Shown in pieces: positions 41,702 through 50,977 of a stretch of DNA of 64,000 nt. Positions within the stretch are counted from its first letter, which is position 1, and the number at the start of each line of letters is the position of its first letter. The notes below the pieces were generated by a model that made no database searches, was not told the origin of the DNA, and saw only the letters and a program-made list of their open reading frames with translations. The position numbers and the translations under genes were made by a program. This stretch comes from Chrysogorgia sp. JL179-B06 (taxonomy: Eukaryota; Cnidaria; Anthozoa; Scleralcyonacea; Chrysogorgiidae). The stretch lies in assembly GCA_035772405.1 (NCBI GenBank), contig JAYKKM010000428.1:7393501-7457500 (forward strand). The letters are read 5' to 3'.

Positions 41702-41874
41702 CGCTTTCACTTAACACCAACAGGCAGACATCGCATCTAACCATAATGTGGAGAAAGGCCTCTCGAGCGCACTTCCCAAAGTGGCGAAGCGATACACAAC
41801 TTCTTGTATACAGAGGGCTTTAATAATAATTAATTGATATATGAGAGGATTTAATATTGTCAAATACATATATG
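41702..41874 (-). repeat. SINE-B body
   Basis: Matches 52663-52836 closely (ttcacttaacaccaacaggc ... aatattgtcaaatacatat). The tRNA-like part of the adjoining copy is on the far side of Polinton 2. Confidence 0.85.
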
Positions 41875-41880
41875 GAAAAA
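41875..41880. repeat. target-site duplication, left (GAAAAA)
   Basis: Identical to 51355-51360, directly outside the element ends. Confidence 0.9.
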
Positions 41881-42100
41881 AGTAGTATAGAAAGTGGGGC
41901 TACCAGCGCACTTTTTCCATTTTTCATGTCTCAACTTTTTTCTCTGATGAACGCAGCACTTTTTCTGTTTTTAGATTCCACATATATACCTTTCGAGCAA
42001 ATATGTGGAATCCAAAAACGGAAAAAGTGCTGCGTTCTCCAGAGAAGTTGAGACACTCAAATGGAAAAAGTTCGCTGTTAACCCCACTTTCGAGACTACT
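41881..42100. repeat. palindromic left terminus of element 2
   Basis: A 220-bp foldback. The outer arm begins AGTAGTATAGAAAGTGGGGC; the inner arm ends in the inverse of AGTAGTCTCGAAAGTGGGGT, so the arms can be told apart. Confidence 0.88.
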
Positions 42101-42632
42101 AATAGACGATGTGTCACATGGTTTGGAACCTATGAGACGTGTGTCAGCTAGTAGGCGACAGAGTGAGGTGTCTAGACGTGGGGCTGCTGTGGGTGAGGAT
42201 GTCATTCGTAACAAGACTATGTCAAGTAATATTACGCGTGATCCTGGTATGGGTTTTATTCCAACTCGTGAGTTGAGTGGGGCTCATGATTCGAAAGGGT
42301 CTAAGGACTTGGCTATATTAAATAATAAAACGACTCTTATGAGAAGGAGTGAACGTAAACGTAATCCTATTGTGGGTGGTAATGTAGCTCGTAGTGGTAC
42401 ACTATCGAGTGGTGGTGCACGTGATCCTGCTATGGGTTCTGGTAATTTAGTTATACCGAATATTAAGATGAGTTTTCTAGAGAGGATGTCTGGCTATCTA
42501 GCTGATGCTAAAGCATTGGGGTATAAGTGGATGGACCTTATTAGAAGGGGATCTAGAGAGAACGTTATTAATAGAGTCATCAGAGTTAGGGAGGTCAGAG
42601 AGATTCGAAAGGCTAGACGTGATCTTAGCTAG
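42003..42632 (+). CDS. 209-aa Arg-rich ORF, possibly the N-terminal part of polymerase B
   Basis: An open frame starting inside the inner arm of the left terminus. It contains two similar blocks (NITRDPGMGF and GGARDPAMGS; also KRNPIVGGNVARSGT) and a basic C-terminus (VREVREIRKARRDLS). It runs into the polymerase frame with a +1 offset near 42610. It may be the broken N-terminus of the polymerase or a separate basic protein; I cannot decide. Confidence 0.4.
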   Translation: MWNPKTEKVLRSPEKLRHSNGKSSLLTPLSRLLIDDVSHGLEPMRRVSASRRQSEVSRRGAAVGEDVIRNKTMSSNITRDPGMGFIPTRELSGAHDSKGSKDLAILNNKTTLMRRSERKRNPIVGGNVARSGTLSSGGARDPAMGSGNLVIPNIKMSFLERMSGYLADAKALGYKWMDLIRRGSRENVINRVIRVREVREIRKARRDLS

Positions 42633-45600
42633 ACGATATGTGAGGAGGTCACAATTAAGTCAGGAGGCCTCAGACAAAGAGTATGAGAGAGTCACTAGTC
42701 TTATTGCTAAGATGAAACGTCCTACTGTAGTACAAAGGAGAGTTGCTCTCAAAGGGTACACCAAGTCGTATAGTGTTGAGGTGATCGACAATAAGGATCC
42801 ATTAAAACAACTAGTCAAGACTAGAGGAGTAGTGGGCTCGACTTTACAGAAAGAGTTAGAGAAACTGAAAGGTTTAAAGTTTTTCGAGACATTGAAAGTG
42901 ACTCTAGAGAAACAAATTGGTGACGGAGAGTCTGTGTTTAAGACAGCCTTCTTCAATAGTGTGGTCAAAACAGTGGTTAGTAGTGTTGATATTAGTGGGA
43001 CTACAAAGCAAGCTAGTGAGGAGATAGTAAATCGTATAGCTGTATGGTTGTCAGAAGGGTCTGGGTGGGTTGTAGACAGTGTTAGTGATCACTTTATTAA
43101 TGTGGTAGTGTATAAGCCTCTTAAAGGATCGAGTTATATTGAGCTACCAGAAGAGTTGAGGAACGCGTCTAAAGGTTTGATTAATATAAAGAACAACGAT
43201 GACAAGTGTTTTATGTGGTGTCACGTGTTGCACAAGTGTCCTGTAGGAAAGGATCCGCAGAGAGTGTCGAAGCACAAGAAGAACGTAGGTTCTGTCAATT
43301 ATGACGGAGTGAGATTTCCAGTGAATACAAAACAGTACAACAAGATAGAGAGGCAGAACGGTATTAGTATCAACGTGTTTGGGTACGAGGACAAGCAGCC
43401 ATTCCCTATCTACGTTTCTGAGGAGAAGTACGAGGATCATATGGACCTGCTACTTATAACGAGTGGTAATAAACGACATTACGTATATACATCAAAGACT
43501 TTGATAGGTTTATGTGCGGTCAGTCCAAACACAAGTGTCGCAAGAACTTCTGTAGGTACTGTCTTCAATGTTTTACTACCAGTGAGATTCTAGAGAAACA
43601 CAAGGAGGTTTGTATGGTGATAAATGGCAAGCAAGCGATTAAGATGCCAGATGAAGGAGACAACACTCTTGAGTACAAAAATTACCACAAACAATTAGAA
43701 GTGCCGTTCGTAATATACGCAGACTTCGAGGCTATCACGGAGAAGGTAGACAACGTGACACCACTCACAGGATCGTACACTAGTGAGTACCAAAGACACA
43801 CGGACTGTGGGTATGGGTACAAAGTAGTGTGCTGTTATGACGATAAATATAGTAAACCAGTGGAGATGTTTCGAGGTAAGAACGCTGTTAGGAAGTTCAT
43901 GAAAAAGATGTTAGAGGAGGTTAGATACTGTAAGAAAGTTAGAAAGGAGCATTTTAATGAGGACATGGTGTTGACCAGAGCTGATAAGGTTAACTTCAAG
44001 GAATCAACTAAATGTCACATTTGCGATGGGAAATATAAAAGTGGAGACATGAGAGTTAGAGATCATTGTCATATCACTGGTAAATATAGAGGTTCAGCAC
44101 ATCAGTTATGTAATAGGAACTATAGATTGACTGATAAGATACCTGTCATATTTCACAATCTAAGAGGATACGATAGTCACTTCATAATGCAAGAGATAGG
44201 TAATCTAGGTCAGAAAATCAACGTCATACCAAATAATATGGAGAAATATATGGCATTCATGTTAGGTAAACATCTAGTGTTTCTAGATAGTTTCCAATTC
44301 ATGAGCTCTAGTCTAGTCAACCTAGTAAACAACCTACCAAGAGATTGTCTTAAGTACACCTCCGAAGTATTTCAAGGTAAGGAGTTAGAGTTGATGTCAC
44401 GAAAGGGTGTGTACCCATATGACTATATGGATAGTTTCGATAAGTTCGAAGACATAAAGCTACCCTCAAAGGAGAGCTTCTACAGTGTGCTAAACGACGA
44501 ACATATATCATACACTGATTATGAACACGCACAAGAAGTGTGGAAGACGTTCGACTTGAATAATATGGGTGAGTACCACGATGTGTACCTCAAGACTGAT
44601 GTGTTACTATTGTCTGACGTGTTTGAGAACTTCAGAAAGACGTGCAAGTAGTACTACCAACTAGATCCTTGTCACTACTTCACATCGCCAGGACTATCAT
44701 GGGACGCTGCTCTAAAGATGACAGGAGTGAAACTAGAGTTGATGACTGATATTGACATGTTTCAGTTTATTGAGAAAGGAATGCGAGGTGGCGTCTCTTG
44801 TATCACGCATAGATATGGTAAGGCCAATAATAAATATATGAAGGACTACGACAGTAGTAAGCCATCGAAACACATCGTGTACCTAGATGCGAATAACCTT
44901 TATGGTTGGGCTATGTGTCAGTATCTACCGACTGGTGGATTTGAGTGGGTCGAAGGTTTTGACAATCTAGACAAATATAGTGACAACTCAGACAAAGGGT
45001 TGATACTTGAGGTTGATTTAGAGTACCCAGAGGAGTTGCACGATCTTCACAACGACTATCCTTTAGCCCCTGAGAGGATGAAAGTAAGTAGTGATATGTT
45101 GTCAAACTATTGTAAGACAATCCAAAACAAGTTTAAGATATCTGTAGGAGAGGTTGCAAAACTTGTACCTAACCTAAACGGTAAGAGTAAGTACGTCGTT
45201 CACTATAGAAACCTACAATTATATAAGAGTTTGGGAATGAAGGTTAAGAAGATACATAGAGTACTTCAATTCAATCAGTCACCATGGCTCAAACAATATA
45301 TCGACTTTAATACGGACAAGAGAACCCAAGCAAAGAATGACTTTGAGAAAGACTTTTTCAAGCTTATGAATAATAGTGTGTTTGGAAAGACTATGGAGAA
45401 TCTACGAAAGCGTGTGAACGTGGAGTTAGTAACAGACGAGGAAAAACTGAAGAAACTAACGTCGAAACCAACCTTTGTAAGCAGTAAAATATTTGACAAT
45501 AACTTGGTAGCAGTTCACAAGACCAAAGAGACAATACTAACTCTAAATAGACCAGCATATGTAGGTAATTGTATTCTAGACCTATCGAAGACATTGATGT

Positions 45601-46142
45601 ACGACTTCCACTACAATAACATCAAAAAGGAGTATGGCAACAAAGCCAAACTACTATTCACAGACACGGATAGTCTAATGTATGAGATTGAGACGGAGGA
45701 TGTGTACAAAGACATGTACGCTAACAAAGAAGTGTTCGACTTTAGTGGATATGATAAGTCATCTCCCTACTTCGACCTAACTAACAAGAAGGTTATTGGT
45801 AAAATGAAGGATGAGACATTAGGAGTCCCCATCGTTGAGTTCGTTGGTTTAAGGTCAAAAATGTATAGCTATGTAAAAGAGGACGGAAAAGGTGGTAAGA
45901 CTGCTAAAGGTATCAAGAAGAGTACCATTAGAAACAATATAAGACATGACAACTATAAAAGTGTCCTAACAAATGGTGAGCAAATGTCTCACATAATTAA
46001 AACTATTCGCAGCAAGAGCCACCAACTAGGAAGCTACGAAATAAATAAGATATCCTTGAGCTGCTTTGACGACAAACGACATATACTACCAGACGGTGTG
46101 TCTAGTTATGCGTATGGACATTACAAAATAGTTCGAAATTAG
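42505..46142 (+). pseudogene. POLB: protein-primed family B DNA polymerase, broken
   Basis: Three frames cover the usual Polinton polymerase. 42505-43593 is the N-terminal region. 43512-44651 has a Cys/His finger (CRKNFCRYCLQCF), Exo I VIYADFEAI, an HNH-like zinc module (CHICDGKYKSGDMRVRDHCH), Exo II FHNLRGYDSHF and Exo III YLKTDVLLLSDVF. 44718-46142 has motif A YLDANNLYGW, motif B KLMNNSVFGKTMEN and motif C LLFTDTDSL. Breaks: a small indel in a short TA run near 43485 shifts the frame, and an in-frame TAG at 44649-44651 separates exonuclease from polymerase. Catalytic residues are otherwise kept, so inactivation looks recent. The polymerase would replicate the element from a terminal protein primer. 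Confidence 0.93.
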
Positions 46143-46318
46143 GTGTTCAAATTTATAAAATGTTTTTTTGTCTCCAGGTGTCTATATTTAGAGGTCACAT
46201 GGTATGACCTATCACATGTCTCACACACCCACTTATGAGTTCTCATCCACTCTTTAGTTTGAGCTCTAGCTGCTCTTGAAGCTTCTTCTCTTGTTTTGTA
46301 AATTCTTGGTCTTGCCAT
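46139..46318 (-). CDS. 59-aa C2H2 zinc-finger protein
   Basis: A short gene: ATG at 46318, stop at 46139-46141 overlapping the polymerase stop on the other strand. The basic N-terminus (MARPRIYKTREEASRAARAQ) is followed by one finger, CETCDRSYHVTSKYRHLETKKH (C-x2-C-x12-H-x4-H). Its ATG shares a base with the stop of the upstream gene (TAATG). Probably a small nucleic-acid-binding protein. Confidence 0.65.
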   Translation of the reverse strand: MARPRIYKTREEASRAARAQTKEWMRTHKWVCETCDRSYHVTSKYRHLETKKHFINLNT

Positions 46319-46947
46319 TATATATTACTATATATTTTATTTACCCACTCGTTGTAGTATGGATCTCCTCTCCCATCCCAACCTAGATCCTTGTATACTA
46401 CACTATACAGGTTATACTCGAATCGCGCCTTGACCTTACCAGGTTTGAGGTCGTTAAAACTACCTCTCAACTCTATACCTCTTCTAGAGCATATTCTTAT
46501 GACATAGAAAATATATTTCGATATATTCTTGACAATCAGTTTGTTTCTTTTAAGAGACCATATTATCTTTATAAAATCACTGACCACTATTGGTATGTCA
46601 CTCTCATTAACTAGTCTTTTACTAGTCAACATTCTCTCTAACCATTTACTGTAACTATGAGCCGATTTCTTGTACATCCAAATGTTAGGTACAAAGTTTC
46701 TCACACGTCCGTAGGTAGTCTCTCCACACTTGTTACAACTAAATACACCATCTTCGATTTGGGTTCTGTGGTTACTACACTCGTAACAGTATGTGGTGTC
46801 GTACCACTTTTTTGCTTTTACGTCCCTACTTCCGTTCTTGATCTCGTCCAATGTGTACCCTAATGTAGTACCACTCCACTTTTTTGATGCAATCTCATCC
46901 AATGTATACCCAGCATAGAACATTCTCATTGTACGTTCATCAATCAT
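46318..46947 (-). CDS. zinc-ribbon protein, possibly VLTF3-like late transcription factor
   Basis: A 209-aa protein. Residues about 10-45 contain a duplicated GYTLDEI motif. A four-Cys ribbon follows at about 54-75 (CYEC ... CNKCG), then YKKSAHSYSKWLERMLTSKR and a DIPIVVSDFIK segment. The order zinc ribbon, then basic YxK..H..WL helix, then IP-helix resembles poxvirus/NCLDV VLTF3-type late transcription factors, which would suit an element that times its capsid genes; the match is by pattern only. A generic ribbon protein is the alternative. Confidence 0.5.
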   Translation of the reverse strand: MIDERTMRMFYAGYTLDEIASKKWSGTTLGYTLDEIKNGSRDVKAKKWYDTTYCYECSNHRTQIEDGVFSCNKCGETTYGRVRNFVPNIWMYKKSAHSYSKWLERMLTSKRLVNESDIPIVVSDFIKIIWSLKRNKLIVKNISKYIFYVIRICSRRGIELRGSFNDLKPGKVKARFEYNLYSVVYKDLGWDGRGDPYYNEWVNKIYSNI

Positions 46948-47018
46948 TTGAGTTATTATAATATTATGTCTTTATACTGTTTTTAAAGACATAATAGTAT
47001 AATAACTTAAATGTCGTT

Positions 47019-47216
47019 CTAGAAGGCGTGATAGTTAGCAGAATCAAACGTCTTCCTACTATACTGTCTTGATTGGTCTAGAACGTCCAACAATAGTTGT
47101 TTCAACTCTTTAATCTCATTCATCTGACGAATCTGATTCTCATAGACTATCTCCATTAAGTTTCTACTACTATGTTTTGCTTCCATAGCCATCTCCTTCA
47201 AAGTTTTAGTGCTCAT
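47019..47216 (-). CDS. 65-aa coiled-coil protein
   Basis: Mostly helical with heptads (YENQIRQMNEIKELKQLLLDVLDQSR). The segment FYENEIRQRDKIQELRQQL of the upstream 138-aa protein is similar, so it may be a duplicated coil without the membrane anchors. The start overlaps the upstream stop in TAATG. Confidence 0.5.
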   Translation of the reverse strand: MSTKTLKEMAMEAKHSSRNLMEIVYENQIRQMNEIKELKQLLLDVLDQSRQYSRKTFDSANYHAF

Positions 47217-47632
47217 TATAATACTCTATATATTAAGTAACCTAAAGGTAGTCCAACAACTACAACGAATACCATTTGATATTCTTTCATCTCACCCGAG
47301 GGTTTGTAATAGTCTGACAACTCAGGCTCTTTACTAAATGTCTTCCCATCATACTGTATCGTCAGTACTTGTCTTAGTTGATCCAGAGCATGGTTTGTGT
47401 CGTTTATGTCTGCGTTAGCATCTGACAGTTGTTGTCTTAACTCCTGAATTTTGTCTCTCTGACGAATCTCATTCTCGTAGAACTTTTCTTTTGCTCTTGC
47501 AAGACTTTCCAGTGCTTTGTTGTGTCTCTTTATCTCTGTCTCGTAGCCGGTGTGGTTTAGCTTGCTGAATATAAATCCAGCTCCTGCGAATGCTATAGCG
47601 TTGAACAAACCACCTGCTATCACACTAGCCAT
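47216..47632 (-). CDS. 138-aa coiled-coil protein with membrane segments at both ends
   Basis: An N-terminal Ala/Gly-rich hydrophobic segment (VIAGGLFNAIAFAGAGFIF), a central coiled coil of about 60 residues, and a C-terminal hydrophobic segment (MVFVVVVGLPLGYLIYRVL). Possibly a structural membrane protein of the virion. Function not known. Confidence 0.6.
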   Translation of the reverse strand: MASVIAGGLFNAIAFAGAGFIFSKLNHTGYETEIKRHNKALESLARAKEKFYENEIRQRDKIQELRQQLSDANADINDTNHALDQLRQVLTIQYDGKTFSKEPELSDYYKPSGEMKEYQMVFVVVVGLPLGYLIYRVL

Positions 47633-47648
47633 TATGTATTACGTTAGA

Positions 47649-47882
47649 TTATTTTGAGAACGGGTCAATAGGTAAGTATTTTTTACTCTGCGCCCACTTA
47701 ACGAGTAGCGTTGAAACGCCTACAGCAGCAGCTAACTTGAGGGTGCCCTTCACTGATTCGGGGGTACCCAACGGTTCTTTTAGTACTTTCTTTGATGCCA
47801 TGGATACGGCTACAGCTCCAGCAGTCACGAGGGCTGCGTCGTATAGCTCGTTCATCAGTTCTTTTCTGTCTATTGATGCCAT
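47649..47882 (-). CDS. 77-aa small membrane protein
   Basis: Two moderately hydrophobic helices (AALVTAGAVAVSMASKK and LKLAAAVGVSTLLVKWAQ) joined by a Lys/Pro/Gly turn, giving a hairpin-like topology. It starts 16 bp upstream of the 138-aa gene in the minus-strand cluster. Confidence 0.55.
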   Translation of the reverse strand: MASIDRKELMNELYDAALVTAGAVAVSMASKKVLKEPLGTPESVKGTLKLAAAVGVSTLLVKWAQSKKYLPIDPFSK

Positions 47883-47899
47883 ATATTATACGACATGTT

Positions 47900-48220
47900 T
47901 TAATCGAGGCTGTCGAGTTTACGTGGTGGTGGTTCCTTTTTTATTACAACGTTCTTAGACTCCTCATTAACAGTCACCATTTGTTTATCTTGCTTCATCG
48001 CATAATACAATGAGCCGGCAGCTACAACCACTCCTATAGTTCCTATTATGTATCCATAATTAAAACCATCATCCTCTCTCTCACTTACCACTCTCTCTCT
48101 CATCTTCCTCTCTTTTGCAGCTTTAGATATAGCAGCCAAGCGTTTGCCTGCCTCTACTCTCTTAGGGTCTTTGGTCCTTGTTGTCGACGTTATAATAGGT
48201 ACGGACTCACTGTCAGTCAT
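47900..48220 (-). CDS. 106-aa single-pass membrane protein
   Basis: A basic N-terminal region (KDPKRVEAGKRLAAISKAAKER) is followed by one transmembrane helix (YIIGTIGVVVAAGSLYYAM) and a charged tail ending KKEPPPRKLDSLD. No family recognised. Confidence 0.55.
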   Translation of the reverse strand: MTDSESVPIITSTTRTKDPKRVEAGKRLAAISKAAKERKMRERVVSEREDDGFNYGYIIGTIGVVVAAGSLYYAMKQDKQMVTVNEESKNVVIKKEPPPRKLDSLD

Positions 48221-48265
48221 CTATATTATACGTGATATCTCGTCACAGATCATCTCACAGTCATC

Positions 48266-49084
48266 TCACAGATAGAGTATTCGATGAAAGTATCTTTGGT
48301 GATTAGATAGTGTGGTTTCACTCTTGAATCTCCTATTACAGTACTCACACAGAACTCTGGAGTCTCTCATATATGTCTCTATGAAATGTATTATCTCATG
48401 TTGGTCTGAGGATAGTAGTGTGTTGTACCCTTGTGATCTTAGTCTCCTTAATACCTTCATCTGGTTATTCCTAATAACTCCATTACCTTTCGGTGTTTTG
48501 AACTCTATAGCAAAACCATTGTATCTCTTGTGTAGTTGCGGAACTATCAAATCTGGTTGCCCACCACTGTAACCCTTCTTCCATCCATCTATTATTTTAG
48601 TAGATGTGTCCTGGTACTCTCCCAACCCTGGGATGACTATTGTTGGATGATACTCTCTAATATATTTAACTATATCATAATGCAAGTCTGTCTCATTCAT
48701 TATTGATAACTGGTTGTATTGTGTGTAAACACCTGTTTTTCTTATAGATGGTAAAACTTCTGAGAATACCCATTTTCTAAAGTTTTCTGCCGACTCTAGT
48801 TTAGACGAGAATATTAGTCTATATAGACCACTCTCATTTATTTGCCAAACTTGTCTATTCTGAACTTGTCTATTTTGACACTCGAAATCTCGGGTCCCAA
48901 TTTGGGACCTGAGATTTTGAACCTTTCTTTTCTCATCATCTTTCACACGCTGTTGTATCGCTTTGGAAGGTCTTTTATATCCCAAGATTTCAGCTACCTC
49001 TTTTCCGTAGAACCAAATATTATATCCATCTTTTGTAGTAGTGACTGACATGTCGTTATTTCTAAATATTTTAGTGATACTCAT
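48266..49084 (-). CDS. BRO-N / PD-(D/E)XK nuclease / zinc-finger fusion protein (paralogue)
   Basis: 272 aa from ATG 49084 (a GTG one codon earlier was rejected). BRO-N is at about 3-105 (GYNIWFYGKEVAEILGYKRP, FRKWVFSEVLPSIRKTG) with a short degenerate repeat in the middle (RQVQNRQVWQ). The nuclease core has GQPDLIV, then FAIEFKTPKG and an N-Q motif. The C-terminal finger CEYCNRRFKSETTLSNHQRYFH has full C2H2 spacing. Colinear with 339-1106, so this is a core gene of the family. No break seen. Confidence 0.8.
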   Translation of the reverse strand: MSITKIFRNNDMSVTTTKDGYNIWFYGKEVAEILGYKRPSKAIQQRVKDDEKRKVQNLRSQIGTRDFECQNRQVQNRQVWQINESGLYRLIFSSKLESAENFRKWVFSEVLPSIRKTGVYTQYNQLSIMNETDLHYDIVKYIREYHPTIVIPGLGEYQDTSTKIIDGWKKGYSGGQPDLIVPQLHKRYNGFAIEFKTPKGNGVIRNNQMKVLRRLRSQGYNTLLSSDQHEIIHFIETYMRDSRVLCEYCNRRFKSETTLSNHQRYFHRILYL

Positions 49085-49460
49085 CACCTATAATATAACG
49101 TATGTTTTATTTTAAGGTTCAAAGTAGCAGTCATCTTAAGAAAGTAACCACTTAATAGTGTAAACGCGTGATCTGACCAACACCCCGTTTTGGGACCTTG
49201 GTCAAAGTGACCCTTCTATCGATCACAAACATACTATCAGTAGGGGGTCACATGTAGTGTCTTAATATTTTACTACTATTTGCACGCTATTAGGACATCT
49301 TAATTGTAGTCTTCAAAGTAGCAGTTATTTTTTAGAAGAGCTGACACCCCGTTTTAGGGTGTAAGCTCTCGTCGTCTTTCATGTGGAACACACTCCTGGT
49401 TCTGATATGTAGACCGACCGTGTGTGGCCGTGTGGGACGAGTCACCCCTTGTATCTTACC
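49085..49460. other. non-coding, with degenerate internal repeats
   Basis: Two copies of ttcaaagtagcagt and two of caccccgtttt. No convincing ORF; may hold regulatory sequence for the minus-strand genes. Confidence 0.45.
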
Positions 49461-49963
49461 CTATTTTGGAACGTTGGTCTCGTCATATATTTTATTGTAC
49501 CTTTTCACCATTCCATTGATTGGTGGGCATAAGTCAGTCACAATATCGTCCAACACTTTAACGTCTGAGAGGAACATTGACTCGTTGTAATGAAGACCTC
49601 TAAGATACGATCTTAGTTGTGTCAGTATCTTTTTGTAGCTAGTGTGCGCGAACTTGCAATGCTCCACTCTACTCGTCAGATTGGATTTAGCCAAGTAGCC
49701 TTGAATGATCACACCAGGACCACTAATACAAGCAATGATTAGAGGGTTAGCGGTTACCGATCCAGCTACAATCCCTACTGTTGTTAACCCTATGCTAGCC
49801 ATGTTTAACGATAGTTTAATTTTCTTCAACCTCTTGTATTTCCATTTGTAACAGGCTTCTAGTTTGTGGTAGTACGCGTACAAACGTTTGAGCTCTAGTA
49901 TACCTCTTCCTCTTACATATCCTTTGATATGTGATTGAAATCAACAACTGACTTCTTCCTCAT
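49461..49963 (-). pseudogene. membrane protein gene, frameshifted near its start
   Basis: The main frame (140 codons, from about 49883) has no in-frame ATG at its beginning. It encodes YKRLKKIKLSLNMASIGLTT, a hydrophobic hairpin (VGIVAGSVTANPLIIACISGP) and a helical tail (CKFAHTSYKKILTQLRSYLRG). An ATG at 49963 overlaps the fibre remnant's stop as TAATG and opens a 16-codon frame that stops at 49913-49915; a 1-nt shift in that stretch would join the two. I recall similar proteins in invertebrate Polintons but no function for them. Confidence 0.45.
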
Positions 49964-49992
49964 TAACTTACCCCATATTCCTTCATCATATC
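49963..49992 (-). pseudogene. 3' remnant of the fibre-like gene
   Basis: Codons for DMMKEYGVS and a stop; the fibre-like protein of element 1 ends EMMKEYGVK. The remainder is deleted. Confidence 0.75.
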
Positions 49993-49994
49993 TC

Positions 49995-50393
49995 TATAAA
50001 GGAACCAATTCATTGATAATACTAGACGATTGCGCTAGTGGGCAGGACGTTAAAAACAGAACAAGCGAACTAGTTAAACTAGCCTTTAGCGCTAGACACT
50101 ACAACCTATCCACAGTAGTCATAACACAACAACTAACCTCAATTAGTAAACCATATCGTGAGAACATCTCAAAGTTAGTGACATTCTACAACCCTAACAG
50201 AAACGATATGAAAACTATTGCAGACGATTATCTTAACGGAGTTAACAAAGCGGAAATTGAGAAAATAATAAAACAGTTGAGAGACAACGAATACGTAAGA
50301 TTGGAGATACTCACAAGGCATCCATACTCATACGAAACAGTTATTCCGCAAAAACAAAACATATCGTACAATATAGGACATGCCAAAACGTAA
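49995..50393 (+). pseudogene. ATP: packaging ATPase lacking its N-terminus
   Basis: It starts at KGTNSLIILDDCAS (Walker B) and continues through VVITQQLTSISKPYREN to the C-terminus. The first about 81 residues, including Walker A, are missing, as is any start codon. The 3' end overlaps the next gene by 14 bp. Confidence 0.9.
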
Positions 50394-50928
50394 GACAAAA
50401 AATATTGAGACAATTGACGAACTCATTGAAGACATACAAGAAGCAGAACAGGAAGTGATCGATGAACCACAAATCGACACACCACAAGTTGACGACACCT
50501 TGCAAACTGACGTAGACAAGAAACGAAACGAACTAAAAAGACTCTCAGAGGACGGTGAGATAGATCAATCCGTCGCTTACCTTAAAAAGGCCTCATCTAA
50601 AGTTATCAATAAGATCTATGAAGGATGGGAGATAAAAAGAATGGAGAAAGCGAACGTATTCCTCTGTGATCTTTTAATAAGCAAGTTCGCCCACGCGTTA
50701 GGAGGGTTCAACGCTATTGAGTCACCTGAAAAGCTTGAAAACGAGTTGATTACTGACCAGTTACTAAAAAGAGATGTAGAGAAGCTTATATCGTACGTAT
50801 CCCCCTACCTCCCTTATTTAGGGTTGCTATCAGGTGGACTGACAACTAGTAAACACGTATTCAGCCACATGGCTAGAGGGGAAATCCCCGAGGGGGAACC
50901 CCCGAATGAAGGAGACAGTGCTATCTAA
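50380..50928 (+). CDS. conserved Polinton protein, 182 aa, unknown
   Basis: Homologue of 10076-10570: acidic N-terminal tail after MPKRKTKN, shared helical core (VAYLKKASSKVINKIYEGWE, KANVFLCDLLISKFAHALGG), and shared hydrophobic C-terminus (YLPYLGLLSGGLTTSKHVF). Intact, in spite of the deletion just upstream. Confidence 0.75.
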   Translation: MPKRKTKNIETIDELIEDIQEAEQEVIDEPQIDTPQVDDTLQTDVDKKRNELKRLSEDGEIDQSVAYLKKASSKVINKIYEGWEIKRMEKANVFLCDLLISKFAHALGGFNAIESPEKLENELITDQLLKRDVEKLISYVSPYLPYLGLLSGGLTTSKHVFSHMARGEIPEGEPPNEGDSAI

Positions 50929-50977
50929 TTACAACAATTTACAAAACGACCTAAAGACATGAGTATATACTAACTTA

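Larger units (their letters stand above)
29809..41702 (-). repeat. 11.9-kb tandem array, about 655-bp units each with a Kazal exon
   Basis: About 18 complete units plus a partial one at the right edge. Spacing between equivalent points is 651-663 bp. Units 2-6 (to about 33.7 kb) are older and more variable, with a TA-rich expansion; units 7-18 are nearly identical. In the minus direction each unit holds one 141-bp exon and an intron of about 510 bp. The array is truncated on the right at 41702, where SINE-B sequence begins, and on the left it meets a PLE-b fragment. Confidence 0.95.
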
